Numbered from the stretch's first letter, positions 16,944 through 25,346 are shown. The stretch is DNA of 64,000 nucleotides from Clostridium sp. CF012 (GCF_018861755.1 NZ_JAHLEF010000002.1:299657-363656); one strand, 5' to 3'. Notes: generated by a model not told the origin, from the sequence alone. Program-made: numbers and translations.

Positions 16944-17332
16944 ACATACTGTTCCTCCTTTATGAAAAATAGAACTTACCTTTACAAGTTTAAATATAGT
17001 AAAAAAGGTTTATATTTACAATATAATTATGTCATAATTAAGAAAAACTGTAATCATTCTAAATCTTACTTATTGAGAAAAGGAATCTTTCCTTACTAAT
17101 TGAAAAGTTGAGTCTTGCTATGCTCCCTCACTTTGTTATTTATAATTCCCATGTTATCATTTAGGTAAGCGTAAAAGAATCGACTCCTAGATAGTTAATA
17201 TTACCTTTGCTAAAATTACAGATAACAAGAATAGTGGGTATCTGTAATTGCAAAGAACTTTATAATCTGGATAGGATTTTTAGAAAAGTTTTCTTCTTAT
17301 TAAGGAGCTATACTTAAGGAGCCAACAAAATC
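16944..17332. other. Intergenic region with no clear gene
   Basis: About 390 bp of AT-rich DNA upstream of the DUF4829-like gene and before the IS66 vestige. I see no open frame with coding character. Part of it may be decayed insertion-sequence DNA, because the vestige at its right end is the start of tnpB. Confidence 0.4.
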
Positions 17333-17404
17333 ATGCTAAATATTAAAAAGGTCAATACTGTATATTTAGCTTGTGGTGTAACAGATCTAATATGCCTTTT
17401 TTAA
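17333..17404 (+). pseudogene. IS66 family tnpB vestige (N-terminus only)
   Basis: An ATG frame coding for MLNIKKVNTVYLACGVTDL and then ending within five codons. The first 19 residues match the start of IS66 TnpB (Orf2), which normally continues RKSIDGL. The break follows GVTDL, and the TAA overlaps the stop of the FtsX-like gene. No tnpA or tnpC remains nearby. It marks an old insertion or deletion boundary. Confidence 0.7.
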
Positions 17405-18222
17405 ACTATTAAGAATTTTTTTATAACCGAAATACTTCCTATAGTAGTTAGAATTATTCCAATAAGTATAAAGATCCATGATATAGTTGTGAATATAAAA
17501 GACGGATCTATAAAAATAATGAACATTGTTGCAAAATAAGAATTTACTTGTCTATACACAAAACTATATAAGAAATAAATTGCTATTACTGCGGACACTG
17601 CTCCTAAGAATCCAATTATCATTCCCTCAAAAATAAATCGCCATCTAATAAACCAATCTGTTGCACCAAGATATTGCATTATACTAATTTCATTAAGTCT
17701 TGGATATATAGTAAGTTTTATTGTACATTTAATTAAAAAAAATGTTACTACCATAAGTATAAGGAAAAGTATCACTCCTATCCATTGAATTGTTTTAATT
17801 ATCTCCAAAATTTTCCTTGGAAAGTTTTGAACACCGTTAATTTTATTTATACCTTGTAACCCATTAAGTTGAGAAATCATTTTAGGTATATCATCTGGTC
17901 CATTCACTTTAATTATATATGATGATGATCGGGGTGTATTATTTTCAAAAGTAATATAAGTTACAACATTTGCCGCTTCTATTTTTTTACGTATATTTTG
18001 CTGATCAGCAATCTTTATATCATCTTTTAAAGTCACCCGCACCTCGAATCGAGTGTAAATACCAATAATTCCCATTTTGAAATTCAACATGAATAGCACA
18101 AATAGTCCTAAAATAAATAACGTTGACATTATTGAAGCAATGGAGGCAATGCTAGTAGTAGCATTGTTTCTAAGATTTTTTGAAGCATCTTTTAAGAGTA
18201 AATTTAAGGTACTAATCTTCAT
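17401..18222 (-). CDS. FtsX-like permease, without FtsE
   Basis: 273-residue membrane protein of the FtsX/ABC permease type. TM1 lies near residues 25-50, then an extracytoplasmic domain of about 100 residues (FEVRVTLKDDIK to FPRKILEI), then three C-terminal TM segments. IYPRLNEISIMQYLGATDWFIR is the cytoplasmic coupling stretch typical of FtsX. FtsX normally pairs with the ATPase FtsE and controls wall hydrolases; no ftsE lies next to it, so it is an orphan or second copy. Its 3' end abuts the IS66 vestige, so an operon may have been disrupted here. Confidence 0.78.
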   Translation of the reverse strand: MKISTLNLLLKDASKNLRNNATTSIASIASIMSTLFILGLFVLFMLNFKMGIIGIYTRFEVRVTLKDDIKIADQQNIRKKIEAANVVTYITFENNTPRSSSYIIKVNGPDDIPKMISQLNGLQGINKINGVQNFPRKILEIIKTIQWIGVILFLILMVVTFFLIKCTIKLTIYPRLNEISIMQYLGATDWFIRWRFIFEGMIIGFLGAVSAVIAIYFLYSFVYRQVNSYFATMFIIFIDPSFIFTTISWIFILIGIILTTIGSISVIKKFLIV

Positions 18223-18718
18223 AATTATAGCTACTCCTTTCTTTATCTCTTGTTATCATTCCATTTTGTGTGCTTTTACCTTGCCCTCCAAAAGGGCATA
18301 TTAGCATATTGGTGGTTATGGGTTAGGAGCAAAGTAGAAATTATGTCACATAAGAATATCAAATACTAGGTATTTAACATTTTTTTCAACTGCTCATTAT
18401 AGACATACTTACAATATGTTACTTTACCCCTTACAATACCCTTATTCTACATATATACCGAGTATCCTTCAAAATATAGAATCTTTAGTACTCTTGCCTG
18501 TCCTTTTTCTTGCATTTAATAAGTCTTTCCATCATATTTTAATCTCGCTTTTTCTATCATTTATTAGTTCAAATTATCTGGCTTTTAATCATATGTTGGG
18601 GAGTATGTACAGATTATAGGAAAAATCAACTTCTTGTGATATGATATATTATGTGTAAAAGTATGTCGTAATATCATATTTATAACTTAATATCCAGATG
18701 TTAATGGGGGAATATACA
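18223..18718. other. Intergenic region
   Basis: Nearly 500 bp containing the upstream region of the FtsX-like gene and of the PAS fragment. An open frame at 18416-18619 has no ribosome site and looks non-coding. A stretch near 18545-18600 (CGCTTTTTCTATCATTTATT and neighbours) resembles sequence near 27150, possibly shared decayed DNA. Confidence 0.35.
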
Positions 18719-19099
18719 ATGAGTCTATTGGGTAATACGAGGATAGTATCAAGAGAACTTCAAGTAGAAGTAAATACTTCTGGGATTATAACGCAAATTA
18801 CATCTAATTGTTATGATATATTAGGTTATACCGATGTGGAAATACTAAATACTAATATCAGGAAATATAAAGAATCTATAGACCAAGAAAAAATGGTATT
18901 TAAAATGCTTGAGCGCTCTAAAGATATTGTATGTAGATTAGAAATCATACCCGAGCCAAAATTTACATATTTAAGTCGTTCTGCAGAAGATATGTTTGGT
19001 TATAGATTAGAAGAATACAAGAAAAATCCTATGCTTCCTTTTGAAATAGCACATCCAGATGATTCTGAAATACAACTTTCAAGGCTCGTACCTTCATAG
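18719..19099 (+). pseudogene. PAS domain sensor fragment, truncated
   Basis: N-terminal part of a PAS-containing signalling protein. Start at 18719 behind GGGGGA. Two PAS beginnings are seen: GIITQITSNCYDILGYTDVEIL and PKFTYLSRSAEDMFGYRLEEY, the second running to HPDDSEIQLSRL. It then ends in VPS and a stop instead of continuing into the rest of the PAS domain and an output domain. The loss of match coincides with the start of antisense coding for a truncated lipoprotein, so two gene fragments were joined here. Confidence 0.65.
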
Positions 19100-19215
19100 T
19101 TAATTACAATATTCTTACTGATATTTCGACTTACATCATTATCGTTGACGCCCCCTTTTTCACATCCCATTAGAAATGCAGTACAAATAATCAATATTAA
19201 TATAATTTTCCTCAC
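19085..19215 (-). pseudogene. Lipoprotein N-terminal fragment
   Basis: GTG-initiated frame coding for a typical lipoprotein signal peptide (KIILILIICTAFLMGC, with Cys after MG) and about 25 further residues. Beyond about 19085 the frame runs antisense through the PAS fragment. It is preceded by a run of ten G on its own strand (19218-19227), which also serves as ribosome site. Probably a broken gene. Confidence 0.55.
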
Positions 19216-19217
19216 AT

Positions 19218-19227
19218 CCCCCCCCCC
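19218..19227. repeat. Homopolymer tract (10 C on plus strand)
   Basis: A run of ten C bases, lying as ten G just upstream of the GTG start of the lipoprotein fragment. Such tracts slip easily during replication and could change ribosome-site spacing. Confidence 0.8.
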
Positions 19228-19253
19228 TTTAAATACTTCTACATATTTTACAA

Positions 19254-19289
19254 AGTTGCAATAATCTCTAAATCATGATTATTGCAACT
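19254..19289 (-). terminator. Terminator, perfect 12-bp stem
   Basis: AGTTGCAATAAT pairs with ATTATTGCAACT, directly after the stop of the membrane protein gene at 19291. On the minus strand it is followed by TTGTAAAAT. Same stem family as the hairpins at 15.5 and 16.3 kb. Confidence 0.75.
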
Positions 19290-19290
19290 T

Positions 19291-19686
19291 TTATGAATAA
19301 TATGAAGGAATTTTTTCCTTACTAAAATATTTTCTCTTAGATAATGTATATATTAATACTGTAATTGACCATATTACATTTCCATAAAAAAGTCGTTGAT
19401 TATATTGTTGAGACAGAGTAATACTTACTACTAAAAAGTATATAGAGTAGAATACCATGAACCAATAACCCCACTTTTTAAGTTTCAAATACCCATAAGT
19501 CATTATTAAAAAAATTATGGAAACAAATATCTTCATTATGACCTCTGGAACATTTGACAATCCAAATCTAACTGCAATTCCATATTGTTCTGTAGTATTT
19601 GTAAATAATGTTATTATTAATACAATTGCACCAAAAATATAAAAATCACCAATTAATGTTATGCCTAAAGGCCTTTTTTCATTCAT
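19291..19686 (-). CDS. Four-TM membrane protein, unknown
   Basis: 131-residue protein with about four hydrophobic segments: around LGITLIGDFYIFGAIVLII, VIMKIFVSIIFLIMTYGYL, WFMVFYSIYFLVVSITL and VIWSITVLIYTL. The start at 19686 fits GGGAGGG seven bases upstream; a longer frame from 19710 lacks a ribosome site. It resembles small uncharacterised Firmicute membrane proteins. A terminator follows at once, so it is monocistronic or last in its operon. Confidence 0.6.
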   Translation of the reverse strand: MNEKRPLGITLIGDFYIFGAIVLIITLFTNTTEQYGIAVRFGLSNVPEVIMKIFVSIIFLIMTYGYLKLKKWGYWFMVFYSIYFLVVSITLSQQYNQRLFYGNVIWSITVLIYTLSKRKYFSKEKIPSYYS

Positions 19687-19741
19687 ACGTATCCCTCCCA
19701 TTAATGTCATAATAAAATATATTTATTACATAATCTTACAT

Positions 19742-20041
19742 TTAATTATTAGATGACTTTAAAATTGTACTATCCATGGAAACAAATATGTTCATTTCTT
19801 TAGATGTATTTTCAAATGTAACTGTTACTATATAAATATCTGCCTTCTTATCAAACTATATATCTATATTTGCTGGAATTTGAGCATTAAATTTTTCATT
19901 ATTTAATAAATATAAACTTATACTATTTTCTATTTGACTCTTTGTTTTATTGCTAATAGTGGTTGGTTTGAAAATTTGTGTTGTGATAACAATGCATATT
20001 ATTAATATTATACAACCAGAAATCCATACCGCTTTCCTCAT
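19742..20041 (-). pseudogene. Small anchored protein interrupted by in-frame TAG
   Basis: An ATG frame with a membrane anchor (AVWISGCIILIICIVITTQ) runs 61 codons to a TAG at 19858-19856. The same frame then continues 37 codons with coding character (FDKKADIYIVTVTFENTSKE and onward) to a TAA at 19742. The whole would be a protein of about 98 residues. The single stop points to a recent nonsense mutation; readthrough cannot be excluded. It has a normal ribosome site and no close relative that I recognise. Confidence 0.6.
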
Positions 20042-20220
20042 TATTGTCCTCCTTAATGATTACTCAAATTGCATTTTCCTACTATTGCACCATTTTATAA
20101 GAATAAGTTGAATTGTATCAACCTATTTACTTGCATATACGAAATAAAATTGCTAAAGGCACAATGAATTACGGTTGCGAAACAACTCTTATAAATAAAC
20201 TATACCATTATATACAATAT

Positions 20221-20415
20221 TTAACTACTGCTTATCAAATGTTTTGTAGAAAATAGTTTCTCTATCCCCCTCCTCAATAATCTTCTAATAGCTTCATCTT
20301 TAACCGCTCTAAACCATTCATACTGATAGACCTTATAAATACATAAAAACAAATCCTCTTTTATAAATAACTGCAAGTTTGTTTTTATTCCCCATCTGCT
20401 TTTAATGGACCTGGT
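20221..20415 (-). pseudogene. Possible decayed coding remnant
   Basis: A 65-codon open stretch with no start codon in a good context. It contains protein-like sequence such as KEDLFLCIYKVYQYEWFR and DEAIRRLLRRGIEKLF. Upstream the frame is closed. I do not recognise the family. The rest of the 20042-20846 gap holds only hairpins. Confidence 0.25.
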
Positions 20416-20490
20416 TTATGAATTAAAATTTTAACTAACTCAGGCCTTTTCTTTACTCTAGCGATTGCAACTTGAAATGATCTAAGCTAA

Positions 20491-20523
20491 ACATAAGTTG
20501 TCCATTGCATTGCCAACTTATGT
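20491..20523. repeat. Inverted repeat, 10-bp arms
   Basis: ACATAAGTTG and CAACTTATGT separated by 13 bp, in the gap between the broken small gene and the 20847-21875 gene. No T tract follows, so it may be a decayed element end. Confidence 0.5.
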
Positions 20524-20589
20524 CAGCACTGAAGATTTCTTGTTGCTACTTACTTAAAAATCGGTGAATATCCTATAAAAATATAGAAA

Positions 20590-20633
20590 AAAACCCTCAC
20601 ATCATATTTATGACAGGAGGGTATTTTATTTAA
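20590..20633 (+). terminator. Terminator-type hairpin
   Basis: ACCCTC pairs with GAGGGT around an 18-nt loop, with an A run before and ATTTTATTT after. It may end a lost plus-strand transcript or act on minus-strand transcription from the glycosidase operon. Confidence 0.5.
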
Positions 20634-20846
20634 TTCTCTTTTTTTAAAATGTCCTTGACGAAGGGTCCACTTTATTTAGGGCTGCTTTTTTATAATATAC
20701 TATCACGATGTAGATTATTATATTTATTCATTCATGGGGTAGCGCCAACATTTCCGACTCTGTTGGCTCACCCCATATATAAACTTCATTTTAAAATTTC
20801 TTAGTAAATAAGCAACTATGCTAAAGGCATAGTCTGTATCCACTTA

Positions 20847-21875
20847 TTACTTGAAAAGCACAAAAGATATTTTGTTATTTACAATAGATACTACTCCCTT
20901 ATTATATAATTGGACAAACTTACCTTTATAGCTAGTTTGAGTTCCAGAATTTATATCTTTTATAACACCTTTTAACAGATCATTTTGATATATTTTACCA
21001 TTACCTGATACAAATAAATTTTCTTTAGCGCAAGGTGTTTGTAATTCAATAGCTTTCCATGTGCTAGTATCTTGTGATGTCTTACCATAATAAACTTTAC
21101 CTATTAAATTATCTTTTAATTGTGCAAGATATATATTATCATCAGCATCAGCACCAATTAAAGTAAGTTTATCAACATCACCCACATTTATAGCATTGCT
21201 TTTACCAGTAACATATATTTTATTATATACTGAGCCTTCATAGACTAATTCATCTTCATGGCGAGTCAATACGATATTGCCCACCAGGTTAGGTATTGTA
21301 TCGATTTTTGACATGTCTGGATTTCTATCGATTCTATAAATGCTGCTTTTATTTTCATTGTTTGATACCTTAACGTAAATAAGTCCTGTTAATGGCGCTG
21401 TTTGAACATCTTCTACATTAAGGTTAGTGCCATCACCCTCAAATTTTATGTTTTTTACTTTTTCATCTTTTACTGCATCGTAAGAATATAATGTTAAGTT
21501 ACTAGATTCATCATCACTTTCTTTTTCTACTAAAATAATTCTATTTCTACCGGGAACCCATAAAGCAAAAGAAATGTTACATCCATCTTCCGACTTTATG
21601 TTTTTAGTTTCCCCAGTCAAACAATTAACAATTACCAATTTTTCATCATCATAATAAGATATATATTTGGCATCATAAGATACTAATATATTTTCTGCAT
21701 TTGTTGGTATAGTAATATCAACATCTTCGGCTTTGGTAATTACCTCTTTCACAACTCTTTTGGAAACTGTCTTTGAATCGGTAGCTAAAAAATAATGATC
21801 AATGTAAAAGAGACCTAAACATTGCAAAGATAAAGATACTACTATCCATATGCTTATTCTTTTCGTCCAACTCAT
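20847..21875 (-). CDS. Membrane-anchored beta-propeller-like protein
   Basis: 342 residues. The N-terminal membrane anchor (IWIVVSLSLQCLGLFYID) is followed by an extracytoplasmic domain of repeated beta-rich units such as ILVSYDAKYISYYDDEKLVIV, NRIILVEKES and NIYLAQLKDN, suggesting a TolB or WD40-like propeller. No catalytic motif is seen. It lies 46 bp downstream of the phosphodiester glycosidase gene and is probably in the same operon, so a role in envelope polysaccharide or surface biology is a reasonable inference only. Confidence 0.55.
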   Translation of the reverse strand: MSWTKRISIWIVVSLSLQCLGLFYIDHYFLATDSKTVSKRVVKEVITKAEDVDITIPTNAENILVSYDAKYISYYDDEKLVIVNCLTGETKNIKSEDGCNISFALWVPGRNRIILVEKESDDESSNLTLYSYDAVKDEKVKNIKFEGDGTNLNVEDVQTAPLTGLIYVKVSNNENKSSIYRIDRNPDMSKIDTIPNLVGNIVLTRHEDELVYEGSVYNKIYVTGKSNAINVGDVDKLTLIGADADDNIYLAQLKDNLIGKVYYGKTSQDTSTWKAIELQTPCAKENLFVSGNGKIYQNDLLKGVIKDINSGTQTSYKGKFVQLYNKGVVSIVNNKISFVLFK

Positions 21876-21923
21876 ATTTCTTTCTCCTTTAACTTCAAAA
21901 TATCCTATAATTAAATTTCATTC

Positions 21924-22922
21924 TTATTTTCTACTCTCTATATACATAATTGAAGATATTGTCCTTTCTCCCAAGCTATCTGATGGACTATTTATAACTT
22001 CACCATCATAAAATAATGTAGAAGAAGAACCCCCATCTAAGTTAAAAGCGTTAACAGCTCCATAATCATATAATACATCTTGCGCTTCCCTTAAACTAGC
22101 TCCTAAACTCCCTAATTGCCTTCCGTCAATTACTAAAAATATTATCGCTCCATCTTTTCTTTGAGCTACACATGTTCTAGGTGCAATACCCCAACCACCA
22201 TCACCTTTAGTAATAGCTTTTTGTCCACTAACTATAAGTGCTGGTCCAAAAGATACTGCATCAGTAACTCCAGCCGTTTTCATATCAGAAAGACTATGAG
22301 GACCAACTAATAATTTTCCTGATTTAGTCATTGCTACAACTTCTGCTTTTTTATTTACATCCGTTATATCATTAGCAACAATTTTTCCATTGGCCATTAT
22401 AATTCCAGTTGGGTTTGCTCCTGTTCCTGTGTATTTTGATCCACTATTCTCATCTTTAAATCCACCAGCATTGATTGCCGCAATTGCATTGTTATCTTTT
22501 GCAATATCACTAGTTAGTTGCCCTTCCGTACCAAGCAAACTAGTGTAACCTACTTTTAACCTAGTTGGATCATTAATTATTAATATGTAACCTTCAAATT
22601 TATTTCCTTTTACATCGTATCTTTCTATACTATCATCATCTTTATTTTCTACTTTTACACCATCTAAGTTATTTTGGACTAAGGCATCCACCTTTTGCGT
22701 GCTCATGATTTTTGCTATTGCCTCTTTTGATAAAAATGTCGTTGCAAGCCATTGTAATGAATAAGTAGTCATTGCCGCACCTACTACTGTAGTCTTCGCA
22801 TTTTTAAATGGACCATAATAAAGCATAAATGGGCCAGTAATTGTTGTGAACGTCAATTCAAATATTATAAATAATAAAATAAGTTTCATTTTTATTTTTT
22901 GTTTTCTTTTATTTTTTTTCAT
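21924..22922 (-). CDS. Phosphodiester glycosidase family protein (NAGPA domain)
   Basis: About 332 residues: a basic N-terminus, a membrane anchor (LILLFIIFELTFTTITGPF), then a NAGPA domain from about residue 115 to the end. Landmarks are AIAAINAGGF, TGIIMANGKIVAND, PRTCVAQRKDG, LVIDGRQLGSLGASLREAQ and NLDGGSSSTLFYDGE, the last carrying the conserved GGSS. Known family members cleave GlcNAc-1-phosphodiester linkages; bacterial copies are linked to exopolysaccharide or wall polymers. The start at 22922 fits GGAGATG. It is a close paralogue of the C-terminal half of the next gene. Confidence 0.83.
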   Translation of the reverse strand: MKKNKRKQKIKMKLILLFIIFELTFTTITGPFMLYYGPFKNAKTTVVGAAMTTYSLQWLATTFLSKEAIAKIMSTQKVDALVQNNLDGVKVENKDDDSIERYDVKGNKFEGYILIINDPTRLKVGYTSLLGTEGQLTSDIAKDNNAIAAINAGGFKDENSGSKYTGTGANPTGIIMANGKIVANDITDVNKKAEVVAMTKSGKLLVGPHSLSDMKTAGVTDAVSFGPALIVSGQKAITKGDGGWGIAPRTCVAQRKDGAIIFLVIDGRQLGSLGASLREAQDVLYDYGAVNAFNLDGGSSSTLFYDGEVINSPSDSLGERTISSIMYIESRK

Positions 22923-23019
22923 ATTTATCATCTCCCAAGTTTTGTCAACAACAGAGGTGTATTAAGGTAACCAATGCTAATTAATTTACATTAAAGAAAC
23001 ACATCAAAATATTAGCTTA

Positions 23020-24879
23020 TTAAGGCAATACCATAAAAGTAGATACTACTTTTATTTCTCCTTTTCTGTCTGGATCATTAATCATTACATTTCCACTTTC
23101 AATTAGTCCTCCGCAGGGCTTATTAATTACTTTTCCTTTATAGTACATAGTTGATGAACTTCCTCCATCAAGATTTGCTGCATTTATGGCCCCGTATTCT
23201 ATAAGTATATTTTGAACATCGCGTAATGTAGCACCTATAGATTTTACACTTCTACCATCAATAGTTAACATAATAATGGTGCCGTCGTTTTTCTGTCCTA
23301 TAGCTGTTCTTGGAGAAATGCCCCAGCCACCATCACCTTGTGTAATTGTGGGTTTGCCATTAACTATAAGTGCAGGTCCAGAACAAACGGCTTCCGTTGC
23401 ATTCAGCTTATTTAATTCATTTAAGGAATATTTACCAACTAGAAGGGTACCTTTGTTTGTAAACGCAGCTATATCACTTTTACTATTATTGTCTTCTATA
23501 TCATTAAAAATAAGCTTTCCATCCCGCATTATAAGTCCTGATGGGGATTCTGTTTTAATAAAATCATAAAAACCTCCTGCGTTAATAGCTGCTATAGCAC
23601 CATTATCTTGGGCTATCTGACTTGTTAGTTCCCCCTGCTTTCCTAGTTTATTACTATATCCAACTTTAACTCTTGTTGGGTCTTTAATGATAAGTAGATT
23701 TCCTGTGAACGTTTTTCCATTTGAAGTATTATACCTTTCAATGCTTATTTTACTAACGTTACTTAAAGTTGTGATAGCTTTTGAAACCTGTTTATATTTA
23801 TTATCTGCAAGCACTGGTTTATTTTTAGCATTAGTAAGCATTACTCCACCGAATAAGGTTAATGTTACGATAGGAATGATTGTCCACCTATAAGAATTTT
23901 TCTTAAATAAAGAAATCATAGTAATTCTCCTTTTAATTTGAGATTTATCACTAATAATAGATGACATCCCATAAACCTGCGGAGTCTTTTTATAACTTTC
24001 TAACAACTTTATAATAGTTTTACCGTAATTTATATAGTCCCCGTATTTAACATGAGATAAGACTAATGCATCACAAGCGAGTTCCTTGTCATTACGCATT
24101 CTATAAAATGAATACCATATGATAGGATTAAACCAGTGTATTATTTGGAGTATTCCTGATAAACAGCTTACTATTATATCGAGCCGTTTTACATGGGCTA
24201 ATTCATGTAAGATTATAAATTCTAATTCGTTTTTATCCACATAGTTCTCAATGCCACTTGGTAGTAGCAAATTAGGCTTTATAAACCCATAAATGCAGGG
24301 TGTTTTAATTTTATTTGTATATATGACTTTTATATGAGATTTTATATTTAACTTTTTTTTGCACTGTAATAAAAGCAGTAAAACGTCCTCATTATCACAC
24401 ACATGACCCTTCTTAAACCTGGCCTTTAACTTCATCGTCATTACAATTGTATAAGAACCAATTAGTATAACGACCAGTAACCACAGACAACTTATCAATT
24501 GTAAATATACCGGACTCTGATTAGTATTAGATGTATTTGTTTGTAAATTGGGCGTAATAAGATTTGGAGCTACATTTATATCTTTCTCCTTATTATTAAT
24601 AATTTTGATTACCTTGTTATTTATTGTATAAGGTACTTGTATAACAGTTGTACTTTTAAAATTTATAATATTAAAGATACTTAATGAGCTTTGTAGTCCA
24701 TAGGGGATTAATAATCTAATTACAACGATAAGCCAAATAGCATAGTGCCACCTCACGCCTAACTTGTCTTTAATAAGAAACTTAAAGACAAGAATTATTA
24801 AGCTTAAAAGACTTGCCAAAGCGGTTGAATATAATACCCATTTAAAAATAGATATAACCAACACCATAAATACACCCAT
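23020..24879 (-). CDS. BlaR1-like M56 protease fused to phosphodiester glycosidase domain
   Basis: 619 residues. N-terminal M56 (BlaR1/MecR1) part of about 340 residues with several TM segments and the zinc site ILHELAHVKRLD (HExxH near residue 226) plus NDKELACDALVLSH. A further TM (WTIIPIVTLTLFGGVML) leads to an outside domain from about 375: not the usual penicillin-binding sensor but a NAGPA phosphodiester glycosidase with AIAAINAGGF, SPRTAIGQ, LTIDGRSVKSIGATLRD and NLDGGSSSTMYYKG. It starts directly at the TAA of the BlaI gene (TAAATG), so the pair is cotranscribed. It probably senses an envelope glycan and cleaves the BlaI repressor. Confidence 0.85.
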   Translation of the reverse strand: MGVFMVLVISIFKWVLYSTALASLLSLIILVFKFLIKDKLGVRWHYAIWLIVVIRLLIPYGLQSSLSIFNIINFKSTTVIQVPYTINNKVIKIINNKEKDINVAPNLITPNLQTNTSNTNQSPVYLQLISCLWLLVVILIGSYTIVMTMKLKARFKKGHVCDNEDVLLLLLQCKKKLNIKSHIKVIYTNKIKTPCIYGFIKPNLLLPSGIENYVDKNELEFIILHELAHVKRLDIIVSCLSGILQIIHWFNPIIWYSFYRMRNDKELACDALVLSHVKYGDYINYGKTIIKLLESYKKTPQVYGMSSIISDKSQIKRRITMISLFKKNSYRWTIIPIVTLTLFGGVMLTNAKNKPVLADNKYKQVSKAITTLSNVSKISIERYNTSNGKTFTGNLLIIKDPTRVKVGYSNKLGKQGELTSQIAQDNGAIAAINAGGFYDFIKTESPSGLIMRDGKLIFNDIEDNNSKSDIAAFTNKGTLLVGKYSLNELNKLNATEAVCSGPALIVNGKPTITQGDGGWGISPRTAIGQKNDGTIIMLTIDGRSVKSIGATLRDVQNILIEYGAINAANLDGGSSSTMYYKGKVINKPCGGLIESGNVMINDPDRKGEIKVVSTFMVLP

Positions 24880-25263
24880 TTACCCTTTCTTCTTATCAAG
24901 AATATTTTTTAGTTCTTTTATTTCTGCGTCAGATAGCTTGGATTCATTTAAGAAATTAGCTATCATACCATTTAATGAGCCATTAAACACACGGTTTATA
25001 AATGATTCACTCTCTGCTTTTATGCATTCATTCTCTGATAACAAAGGGAAGTAATAATATGTTTTATTATCTTTTTTATCTATTGTGTAACCTAGGACTT
25101 CTTTTTTTACTAAGCGATTTATTAAAGTTCTAATAGTATTTGCCTTCCAATCAATATTTTTACTTAAAGCATCAACGATTTCATTTGCAGTGCAGATATC
25201 ATTTCCCCAAACACATTTCATAACTTCCCATTCTGAATTTGATATTTTAGATGCATTAATCAT
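24880..25263 (-). CDS. blaI: BlaI/MecI/CopY family repressor
   Basis: 127-residue winged-helix repressor: ISNSEWEVMKCVWG at the start, then NTIRTLINRLVKKEVLGY (recognition helix region) and a C-terminal dimer part. In this family an adjacent BlaR1-type protease inactivates the repressor by cleavage. Here the partner is the M56-NAGPA fusion. A matching dyad sits in the spacer of its promoter at 25318-25346, so autorepression is very likely. The symbol denotes family, not proven beta-lactam function. Confidence 0.86.
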   Translation of the reverse strand: MINASKISNSEWEVMKCVWGNDICTANEIVDALSKNIDWKANTIRTLINRLVKKEVLGYTIDKKDNKTYYYFPLLSENECIKAESESFINRVFNGSLNGMIANFLNESKLSDAEIKELKNILDKKKG

Positions 25264-25293
25264 TCCATCATCCCTTTTCTAATAAATTGTATT

Positions 25294-25346
25294 TTACGAT
25301 TTGTAACTTCATAATATATATTACACATGTAATATATATTTGTCAA
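25294..25346 (-). promoter_or_regulatory. BlaI operon promoter with overlapping operator dyads
   Basis: On the minus strand TTGACA (25346-25341), a 17-bp spacer and TAATAT (25323-25318). Within spacer and -10 lies the dyad TTACA-2-TGTAA (25321-25332), extended by ATATA arms to ten base pairs on each side; TACA-n-TGTA is the known BlaI/MecI half-site pattern. A second, weaker dyad TTAC-5-GTAA is at 25294-25306, in the leader. Confidence 0.78.

Noticed and set aside
18416..18619. Open plus-strand frame of 67 codons
   Set aside because: No ribosome site, composition unlike coding sequence (very high Ile, Leu, Ser, Phe) and no recognisable domain.
5765..20041. TAG recoding (for example pyrrolysine) suggested by two open frames after TAG
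   Set aside because: Several genes in the window end normally at TAG (for example the histidine phosphatase at 565), and no recoding signal was seen; mutation or coupling is simpler.
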